From DASPNH01 sp035626675 (lineage in GTDB: Bacteria; Desulfobacterota; Binatia; UBA1149; CAITLU01), in NCBI GenBank assembly GCA_035626675.1, contig DASPNH010000215.1, forward strand, positions 1 to 13,992: DNA of 13,992 bases. Reading direction: 5' to 3'. The notes beneath the pieces are model-generated. The model ran no database searches. It was given only the letters and a program-made list of their open reading frames with translations, and was not told the DNA's origin. Shown piece after piece: positions 5,513 through 11,545 of the stretch (its first letter is position 1; each line of letters begins with the position of its first letter). The translations under genes and the position numbers were made by a program.

Positions 5513-6931
5513 ATGCGGCGCGTACCATGTTGGCCCAATAGAACCGTGGTGACGGCCGTCTCGATCGCCGTGCTGGCCGGAGCGGTTGCGGCGGCATGCC
5601 GGCGCGAGCCGGCGCGTCCGGATGTCCTGCTCGTCACCATCGACACCCTGCGCGCCGATCATTGCTCCACCTATGGCTACGGACCGGAGACGACGCCGGT
5701 AATGACGGCGCTGGCAAAATCGGGCGTACTCTTTCGTCACGCCTACGCGCCTTCGGCCACCACGGCTCCATCGCACGCCTCGCTCCTGACGGGAAGACAT
5801 TTCCGCAACCTCGGCGTCATGAAGAACGGTCACGGGCTGGCCGAGCCGACCGAAACCATCGGCGCGGTCATGGCGCGACAGGGATACGCCACGGCAGGCT
5901 TCGTCAGCTCGTTTCCGCTGCGCTCCAAGTTCGGCTTCCATCAGGGCTTCGAGTTCTTCGACGACGAATTCCTCGAGGAGCACGCCTCCATCGGCCGCCG
6001 CAACGGCGGCATCACCCACGACCGCATCGCGGAGGCGACCGTGCGGCGCTTCTCGGCGTGGCTCGACCAGCGCACCGATCCGCGGCCGCTGTTTGCCTGG
6101 GTGCATTTCGTCGACCCGCACTATCCGTATCGCGCGCCCGACCAGTTCGACGGCGGCTGGCCGGCCACCACGCCCGTGATGATCCGCAAGTACGACGGCG
6201 AGGTTCGCTACGCCGACCGCCAGCTCGGCCGCCTCGTCGAGAGATTCGAGAAGAGCGCGCGAGACGATGGTGCGCTCGTCATCGTCACCAGCGATCACGG
6301 CGAAGGGCTCGGCGATCACGGATGGAAGTCCCACGGCGTCAACCTCTACGAGGAAGCGGTGCGCATTCCCCTGGTCGCGCGCTGGAGCGGCCATCTGCCG
6401 GCGGGAAAGGTGGTGGAGCCGCCGGTGTCGCTGGTGGACGTCGCTCCCTCGATCCTGGCGCTCATCGGCCTGCAGCCCATGACCGTCGACGACGGTGACG
6501 ACATTTTCGCGAAGTTGGACCCGGATCGGCGCATCTTCCTGCAGCGCCGGATCTTCCGGACCACGGAGGTGCGCAAGAAGGTCGTGCTCGGCGAGATGAC
6601 CGCGGTGGTGCATCGGCGCAGCAAGTACGTCACCGCGCCCGAAGAGAATCGCCACGAGCTCTACGACCTGAGTGCCGACCCGTTCGAGATGCGCAATCTT
6701 CTGCCCCAGCCCGATGTCGTGGCGGCGATGACGCCGGCGGCTCCGGGTCCGGCAGCGGACGCCGCCGCTGATGCCACGACTGCGAAGCGGGCCGCGGAGG
6801 CTGCCGAGAAGGGTCGCCGCTACCAGACCGAGCTGGAGCAGTGGCGGGCGGCCACGCCGGTGCCGGACAACGAGACTCGTCTGGACCGCGAGTCGCTCGA
6901 GGCGCTGCGCGCGCTCGGGTACGTCGACTAG
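5513..6931 (+). CDS. Exported sulfatase-fold hydrolase with Thr at the formylglycine position
   Basis: This 472-aa protein belongs to the sulfatase/alkaline phosphatase superfamily. The N-terminus is basic, then hydrophobic (TVVTAVSIAVLAGAVAAAC), and Cys29 sits in a loose lipobox, suggesting a lipoprotein or periplasmic protein. Metal-site blocks are present: VTIDTLRADH (Asp44, Asp49), HFVDPHYPY (198-206), TSDHGEGLGDHG (Asp261, His262) and KSHGVNLYEEAVRIPL. The activation motif, normally C/S-x-P-x-R, reads T-A-P-S-H (Thr84 to His88) before ASLLTG. Thr cannot be converted to formylglycine by known systems, so the enzyme may use Thr directly, like phosphatases and phosphotransferases of the same fold. 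The C-terminus has an Ala-rich, possibly helical linker (about 405-430) and ends EALRALGYVD, an ending I associate with this type. AGGGA lies 5 bases before the ATG. It is divergent from the methyltransferase. The substrate is unknown. Confidence 0.88.
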   Translation: MRRVPCWPNRTVVTAVSIAVLAGAVAAACRREPARPDVLLVTIDTLRADHCSTYGYGPETTPVMTALAKSGVLFRHAYAPSATTAPSHASLLTGRHFRNLGVMKNGHGLAEPTETIGAVMARQGYATAGFVSSFPLRSKFGFHQGFEFFDDEFLEEHASIGRRNGGITHDRIAEATVRRFSAWLDQRTDPRPLFAWVHFVDPHYPYRAPDQFDGGWPATTPVMIRKYDGEVRYADRQLGRLVERFEKSARDDGALVIVTSDHGEGLGDHGWKSHGVNLYEEAVRIPLVARWSGHLPAGKVVEPPVSLVDVAPSILALIGLQPMTVDDGDDIFAKLDPDRRIFLQRRIFRTTEVRKKVVLGEMTAVVHRRSKYVTAPEENRHELYDLSADPFEMRNLLPQPDVVAAMTPAAPGPAADAAADATTAKRAAEAAEKGRRYQTELEQWRAATPVPDNETRLDRESLEALRALGYVD

Positions 6932-6989
6932 CGCGGACGCGGCGCTCCCTCGTCTTGCAATCGGGCGCCGCCGGAGAAATCTTCGGCGA

Positions 6990-7259
6990 ATGGACGCCAC
7001 CCGCATCGAGTCCCTGATCCGCGCCACCATTCCCGATGCGGAGGTGAAGGTGGTCGACACGCACGGCAGCGGCGATCATTTCGACTGCGTCGTCGTCTCG
7101 CCTGCCTTTGCGGGACAATCCCTGGTCGCCCAGCATCGCATGGTCTACCGCGCACTCGGCGACAACATGCGCCAGGCCATCCATGCATTGGCCCTTCGCA
7201 CGATGACGCCGGAGCAGTACCGCGCCGAGCTCGTCTCCGACATCGATACCGAAGACTGA
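6990..7259 (+). CDS. bolA: BolA family protein
   Basis: This 89-aa protein matches the small BolA/IbaG type. It has GDHFDCVVVSPAFAG, SLVAQHRMVYRAL and IHALALRTMTPEQY, including the conserved His65 in HALAL, with His30 in the variable ligand loop. BolA proteins bind CGFS glutaredoxins through a bridging [2Fe-2S] cluster and take part in Fe-S maturation or iron sensing. The gene for exactly such a partner starts 14 bp downstream. The ATG at 6990 is chosen because the product then begins where family members do; the ribosome site (GGAG 6973-6976) is further away than usual. The 58-bp gap after the sulfatase-fold gene could hold a promoter, but none is clear. Confidence 0.93.
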   Translation: MDATRIESLIRATIPDAEVKVVDTHGSGDHFDCVVVSPAFAGQSLVAQHRMVYRALGDNMRQAIHALALRTMTPEQYRAELVSDIDTED

Positions 7260-7273
7260 CGCCTGCGGGCGAA

Positions 7274-7609
7274 ATGGACGAAGCCATGGCCGAAGACATC
7301 TTTCAGAAGATCCAGACGCAGGTCGAGAAGGACCGCGTCGTCCTCTACATGAAGGGCACGCCCAACATGCCCCAATGCGGATTCTCGCAGCGCACGGCGA
7401 TGGCGTTGCGTGCAGTCGGGGCCGAGTTCGCCAGCTACGACGTCTTGCAGGACCCGATGCTGCGCGAGGGCATCAAGCAGTTCTCGAACTGGCCGACGAT
7501 CCCGCAGCTCTACGTCGGCGGCGAGTTCGTGGGCGGCTGTGACATCGTCATGTCGCTGTACGAGAGCGGCGAGCTCGAAAAGCTCGTGCATGGCGGGATG
7601 CCGGCCTGA
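7274..7609 (+). CDS. grxD: Monothiol glutaredoxin (CGFS type, Grx4)
   Basis: This 111-aa single-domain protein has the Grx4/GrxD features: VVLYMKGTPNMPQCGFSQR with Cys35-Gly-Phe-Ser38, Lys27 for glutathione binding, the cis-Pro block WPTIPQLYVGGEFVGGCDI, and SGEL near the end. CGFS proteins have little reductase activity; they hold a glutathione-ligated [2Fe-2S] cluster and deliver it to targets, alone or with BolA. The adjacent bolA gene fits this, and the two are almost certainly one operon. A second in-frame ATG at 7286 is an equally plausible start, as neither has a strong ribosome site; the difference is four residues. Confidence 0.95.
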   Translation: MDEAMAEDIFQKIQTQVEKDRVVLYMKGTPNMPQCGFSQRTAMALRAVGAEFASYDVLQDPMLREGIKQFSNWPTIPQLYVGGEFVGGCDIVMSLYESGELEKLVHGGMPA

Positions 7610-7635
7610 CGCCCGCCTACGCGCGCCGAATCCTC

Positions 7636-9210
7636 TTGTCCGCGCATCCCTTCACCTCCCAGGACCTGGCGGATCTGTCCGCGCGCGGCATCGCGATCGA
7701 TGACGCGCGCGACCTTCTGCGACTGTACGAGTCGCCGCCGCCCGCGGCACGGCTCGCGCGGACGTGCACTGCCGGCGACGGGATCCTGTGCCTGGACGAC
7801 GATCGCGCCCATGCCTACGCGCAGGCCTATGACGCCGCCGCCGCCGATCTGACGGTGGCCAAGTTCGTGCCGGCCTCGGGGGCGGCAAGCCGCATGTTCC
7901 GCGCGCTGCTGGCCACGGCCGCCAACCAGCGCGCACGCTCCCGTGACGATCTGGCCACACTGGCCGCTTCCGGCGACGCCGACGCCAAGGCCGCCCTGGA
8001 AGTGGTCGACAACCTGACGCGTTTCGCCTGCTACGAAGACCTTGCCGAGCTGCTGTCGCGCCGCGGCACCACGCCCGAGTACCTGGCGCGCAACGACGTT
8101 CGCGCCCTGCTCAGGGCGCTGCTCGCCGACGACGGACTCGGCTACGCCAACCTGCCCAAGGGCCTGCTGGCCTTTCACCGGGAGGGCAGCGAGCGCCGCA
8201 CTCCATTCGAAGAGCATCTGGTGGAAGCCGCCATGTACGCGCGCGGCCGTGGCGGGGTTTGCAGGCTGCACTTCACGGTCTCGCCGGAGCACGAGCAGCG
8301 CTTTCGCGATCTGCTCGCGCGCGTGCGCTCCCGATACGAAGATCGCTTCGGCGTGCGCTATCAGGTCGAGTTCTCGCACCAGAAGCCTTCGACCGACGCC
8401 ATCGCCGTCGACCCGTCGGGTGCTCCGTTTCGCGACCGCAACGGCCGCCTGCTGTTCCGTCCGGCAGGACACGGTGCGCTGATCGAAAACCTCGGCGAGG
8501 TCGACGCCGAGCTGCTCTTCATCAAGAACATCGACAACGTCACGGTCGATGCGCTCAAGGGCCTGACCAGCCTTTGGAAACGGGTTCTGGCCGGGGTGCT
8601 GCTCGAGCTGCGCGACCGGATCGCGGCCTGCGCGCGTGCGGTGGAAGCACGCCGCGAAGGCTCGGTCGATGCGGCCCTGGCCATGCTCGAGCAGCGCTTC
8701 GGTGCGCGCTCGCCGCACGGACTGGACGCCGCGCAGCGCCGCGAGCTCGCGCTCGAACGCCTCGGCAGACCGCTGCGCGTGTGCGGGATGCTCAGCGCCG
8801 ACACCAATCCCGGAGGCGGCCCGTTCTGGGTGCGCGACGCTGCCGGCGACGTCAGCGCCCAGGTCGTGGAAGTCTCCCAGGTCGATCGCGCCGATCCGGC
8901 CCAGCGCGCGCTGCTGGAAGGCTCGAAGTTCTTCAACCCCGTGGACGTCGTCTGCACCACTCGCAACTGGAGGAACGAGCGCCTCGACCTGTTGCGCTAT
9001 GTCGATCGTGAGGCCGTGTTCATCGCCGAGAAGTCCCAGGACGGGCGCCCGCTGCGTTCGCTCGAGCGGCCGGGCCTGTGGAACGGGGCCATGGCGGGTT
9101 GGAACACGGTGTTCGTGGCGGTCCCCGCCGACACGTTCCATCCCGTCAAGACGCTCAACGACCTCCTGGCGCCGGCCCACCAGGGCGCCGCGTCGAGCGC
9201 GAACCGGTAG
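7636..9210 (+). CDS. DUF4301 family protein
   Basis: The 524-aa product matches my recollection of the DUF4301 family. Its hallmark is the near N-terminal KFVPASGAASRMF block (76-88), which resembles the glycine-rich loop of nucleotidyltransferases, with later blocks NLPKGLLAFH, RTPFEEHLVEAAMYA, FSHQKPSTDAIAVD, GRLLFRPAGHGALIENL, ELLFIKNIDNV, ADTNPGGGPFWV, SKFFNPVDVVC and EKSQDGRPL. I infer a nucleotide-sugar or nucleotidyl transfer-like fold. No activity is established that I know of. The start is the TTG at 7636, 26 bp after the glutaredoxin stop, so it is probably in the same transcript as bolA-grxD, but it has no clear ribosome site and an upstream start cannot be excluded. No signal peptide, so it is cytoplasmic. 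Confidence 0.82.
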   Translation: MSAHPFTSQDLADLSARGIAIDDARDLLRLYESPPPAARLARTCTAGDGILCLDDDRAHAYAQAYDAAAADLTVAKFVPASGAASRMFRALLATAANQRARSRDDLATLAASGDADAKAALEVVDNLTRFACYEDLAELLSRRGTTPEYLARNDVRALLRALLADDGLGYANLPKGLLAFHREGSERRTPFEEHLVEAAMYARGRGGVCRLHFTVSPEHEQRFRDLLARVRSRYEDRFGVRYQVEFSHQKPSTDAIAVDPSGAPFRDRNGRLLFRPAGHGALIENLGEVDAELLFIKNIDNVTVDALKGLTSLWKRVLAGVLLELRDRIAACARAVEARREGSVDAALAMLEQRFGARSPHGLDAAQRRELALERLGRPLRVCGMLSADTNPGGGPFWVRDAAGDVSAQVVEVSQVDRADPAQRALLEGSKFFNPVDVVCTTRNWRNERLDLLRYVDREAVFIAEKSQDGRPLRSLERPGLWNGAMAGWNTVFVAVPADTFHPVKTLNDLLAPAHQGAASSANR

Positions 9211-9335
9211 CGCGATTCGCACGGAGGATGGCCTCGGCGCGCACTGGTCAGCCCCGGGGACCGGCTCCATCGCGGCGCGCGACGAATCTGCCTTGCGCCG
9301 TTGCTGCGGAACCGCCGCGCCGTTATGGACAATCC

Positions 9336-9965
9336 GTGGACGGCATTCACGACCTCGGCGGCACGTGCGGCTTCGGCAACGTAGAGGTGGAGCGCGACGA
9401 GCCGGTATTCCATGAAGACTGGGAAAGGCGCGTGATCGCTATCAATGCCATCGGCATTTCGGTGATCCGCGCCTTCAATACCGACGAGTATCGCCATTCG
9501 GTCGAGCGCATGGATCCGGTCCACTACCTGTCGGCGACCTACTACGAACGAATGCTGACCGGGATCGCCACGCTCTTCGTCGAAAAGGGCGTCCTGACTC
9601 GCGACGAGCTGGAACGGCGCGCGGGTGGTCGCTTTCCGCTGGCGCATCCTGTCGTGCACAATCCTCCCGACGCCATCGTCGCTTCGGAGACCGCCCGTTA
9701 CGGCGTCGGCCAGGCGGTGCGAGTGCGCGAGCTCAGGCCCGCCGGGCACACGCGCGTGCCTCGCTACTGCCGGGGCAAACGCGGCCTGATCGTTCACGTC
9801 GCGCGGCGTTTCAGCTTTCCCGATGCGGCCGCCCATGGACGGAGCGAGCGGCACGAGCCGACCTACCACGTCGAATTCACGGCCGCCGAGCTGTGGGGCG
9901 ATGCGGCCGAGCCTGGCAGCACCGTTCTCGTCGACCTTTGGGAAAGCTATCTGGAGCAGGCGTGA
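9336..9965 (+). CDS. nthB: Nitrile hydratase subunit beta
   Basis: This 209-aa protein starts MDGIHDLGGTCGFGNV, the classic beta-subunit N-terminus (usually MDGIHDLGGMHGFG; here M-H is replaced by Thr-Cys). The helical part includes YRHSVERMDPVHYLSATYYERML, with Arg53 near the position of the active-site beta Arg. The C-terminal SH3-like domain has GHTRVPRYCRGKRGLI, which contains the second conserved Arg, and YHVEFTAAELWG. With the alpha subunit it hydrates nitriles to amides in the cytoplasm. The start is GTG at 9336; the open frame continues upstream, but only this point fits the family. Its end overlaps nthA by 4 bases (GTGA). Beta before alpha is the order usual for cobalt-type operons. 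A two-subunit thiocyanate hydrolase or other relative is possible but less likely. Confidence 0.92.
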   Translation: MDGIHDLGGTCGFGNVEVERDEPVFHEDWERRVIAINAIGISVIRAFNTDEYRHSVERMDPVHYLSATYYERMLTGIATLFVEKGVLTRDELERRAGGRFPLAHPVVHNPPDAIVASETARYGVGQAVRVRELRPAGHTRVPRYCRGKRGLIVHVARRFSFPDAAAHGRSERHEPTYHVEFTAAELWGDAAEPGSTVLVDLWESYLEQA

Positions 9966-10552
9966 GCGGCCCACGCACGCGCATCCCTGCTGCACCGGCT
10001 GCCGATCGTGCACGCGCGCTCGAGGAAGCCCTCTCGGAGAGGGAGCTTCTGCCCGCGCCGCTGATGGACGAGATCGCCCGACGGCTCGAGCACGACATGC
10101 GCCCGCAAAACGGTGCCAAGGTCGTGGCACGCGCGTGGACGGACCCTAGCTACCGCGCGCGCCTGCTGGCCGATGGCACCGCGGCCTGCGCCGAGCTCGG
10201 ATACTCGGGCCCACAAGGTGAATACATCGTCGTGCTCGAGAACACGGCCGAGCTCCACAACGTCGTCGTCTGCACGCAGTGCTCGTGCACGGCATGGCCG
10301 GTGCTGGGACTGCCGCCGGATTGGTACAAGAGCCCGGAGTATCGCGCGCGCGTGGTACGCGAGCCGCGTCGCGTCCTGCACGAGATGGGGCTCGATCTCC
10401 CTTCCGACGTCACGGTGCGGGTGTGGGATACGACTGCCGAGACCCGCTACCTGGTGCTGCCGCTACGACCGCAGGCAACAGAAGGCTGGAACGAAGAGCG
10501 TCTCGCCTCGATCGTCACGCGCGAAGCGATGATCGGCGTGGCACGGCTGTAA
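9962..10552 (+). CDS. nthA: Nitrile hydratase subunit alpha
   Basis: This 196-aa protein carries the metal-site block VVCTQCSCTAWPVLGLPPDW. Cys104, Cys107 and Cys109 with Ser108 and backbone amides would hold a low-spin Co(III) or Fe(III), and Cys107 and Cys109 are normally oxidised to sulfinate and sulfenate. WYKSPEYRARVVREPRRVL and VRVWDTTAETRYLVLP are typical flanks. Thr105 is the cobalt-type residue, whereas Thr110 after the last Cys is the iron-type residue, and position 106 is Gln where Leu is usual. The metal is therefore not settled; gene order favours cobalt. The GTG start at 9962 overlaps the nthB stop, indicating coupled translation. No activator gene (P14K or Fe-type activator) is seen downstream. 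Confidence 0.92.
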   Translation: MSGPRTRIPAAPAADRARALEEALSERELLPAPLMDEIARRLEHDMRPQNGAKVVARAWTDPSYRARLLADGTAACAELGYSGPQGEYIVVLENTAELHNVVVCTQCSCTAWPVLGLPPDWYKSPEYRARVVREPRRVLHEMGLDLPSDVTVRVWDTTAETRYLVLPLRPQATEGWNEERLASIVTREAMIGVARL

Positions 10553-10567
10553 GGCGGGGTGGTATCG

Positions 10568-11545
10568 ATGGGCATGCGTTCCGTCCTCTGGGTGGTGTTT
10601 GCGTTCCTCGCGGGCGCCATCGTCGTCGGCCTTGCAGGCCGATACCGCGGCGACGTCGAGTGCGAAGGTTTCCGGCACATCAATCCCGACTATGCCTGCG
10701 CGGAGCGACCGGTCATCCGCAAGACGTCGTACGCGGAGCTGGTGGCGCGGATCAACGACCTCATCGAGAAGGAGAGCGCGTCGGGGACCATGTCGGTGGC
10801 GTCCGTCTATTTCCGCGATCTGCGTGGCGGACCGGTGTGGGGAATCAACGAGAGCATCAATTTCGCACCTGCCAGCCTCCTCAAGCTGCCGCTGGTGATG
10901 ACCCTGTTCTCCCTGAACGAGAACATCCCGGGACTGATCGACACGGAGATCACGTTCGAGATGGCCCGTATCGAGCGTTTCGAAAACCTCAAGCAGCACG
11001 AGCTTTCCGGGGTTCGTCTGGAGGAGGGGAAGAAGTACCGGCTTCAAGAGCTGGCGCGCAACGCGATCGTCCACTCCGACAACGTCTCGTACTACGTGTT
11101 GGTGGACTACTTTCACACGGTGGTTCCGGAGGGAGTATCATTCGTCACGCGGACGTTTCAGGAGCTGGGCGTCATCGCGCCGCGCAGCCTGGCCGAGGAG
11201 GTCGTGACGGCGCGCGTCTACGCAGCGCTCTTCCGTCTTCTCTACAACGTCTCTTTCCTGGACGCTCGATCTTCCGACACGCTGCTCGGCTGGCTGGCCG
11301 ACGCATCGTTCGCGAAGGGGCTGGCCGCGGGCGTTCCGGAGGGAACGACGGTGGCCAACAAGTTCGGTGAACGCGATCTTCCCGACGGAACGCAGCATCT
11401 GCACGACTGCGGCATCGTCTACTATCCCGACAACCCCTACCTGCTGTGCGTGATGACGAAGGGTCGCAAGTGGGAGGAGCTGGCACGCGTGATGGGCACG
11501 ATCTCGCGGATGGTCTGGGAAGAGGTCGACTCGCGCCGTCAGTAG
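10568..11545 (+). CDS. Membrane-anchored serine beta-lactamase-like protein
   Basis: This 325-aa protein has an N-terminal hydrophobic anchor (VLWVVFAFLAGAIVVGLAG, about 5-23) without a clear cleavage site. A penicillin-binding/class A beta-lactamase domain follows: SxxK as Ser103-Leu-Leu-Lys106 in PASLLKLPLV, SDN as Ser170-Asp-Asn172 in IVHSDNVSYYVL, and at the KTG position Lys265-Phe-Gly267 in VANKFGER. All three active-site motifs are present, with Phe for Thr/Ser in the last. In true class A enzymes the deacylating Glu lies in an omega loop; I cannot assign it confidently here, so this may be a D,D-peptidase-like enzyme rather than a lactamase. ATG 10568 is chosen for a GGGG 8 bases upstream; ATG 10574 is possible. 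It starts 15 bp after nthA, so is probably cotranscribed. It overlaps the opposing helicase gene by 7 bp. Confidence 0.85.
   Translation: MGMRSVLWVVFAFLAGAIVVGLAGRYRGDVECEGFRHINPDYACAERPVIRKTSYAELVARINDLIEKESASGTMSVASVYFRDLRGGPVWGINESINFAPASLLKLPLVMTLFSLNENIPGLIDTEITFEMARIERFENLKQHELSGVRLEEGKKYRLQELARNAIVHSDNVSYYVLVDYFHTVVPEGVSFVTRTFQELGVIAPRSLAEEVVTARVYAALFRLLYNVSFLDARSSDTLLGWLADASFAKGLAAGVPEGTTVANKFGERDLPDGTQHLHDCGIVYYPDNPYLLCVMTKGRKWEELARVMGTISRMVWEEVDSRRQ

Noticed and set aside
5444..7060. 538-aa minus-strand frame
   Set aside because: It lies opposite the sulfatase-fold gene and is rich in Arg and His with no motifs, as expected of a shadow of a high-GC gene.
7510..9270. 586-aa minus-strand frame
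   Set aside because: It is antisense to DUF4301, which has recognisable blocks and continues the operon direction.
9301..9336. TTGCTG, 17 bases, TATGGA just before the nthB GTG, as a promoter of a leaderless mRNA
   Set aside because: Both boxes match the consensus only partly, and GGA at 9327-9329 could serve as a weak ribosome site; not enough to call.
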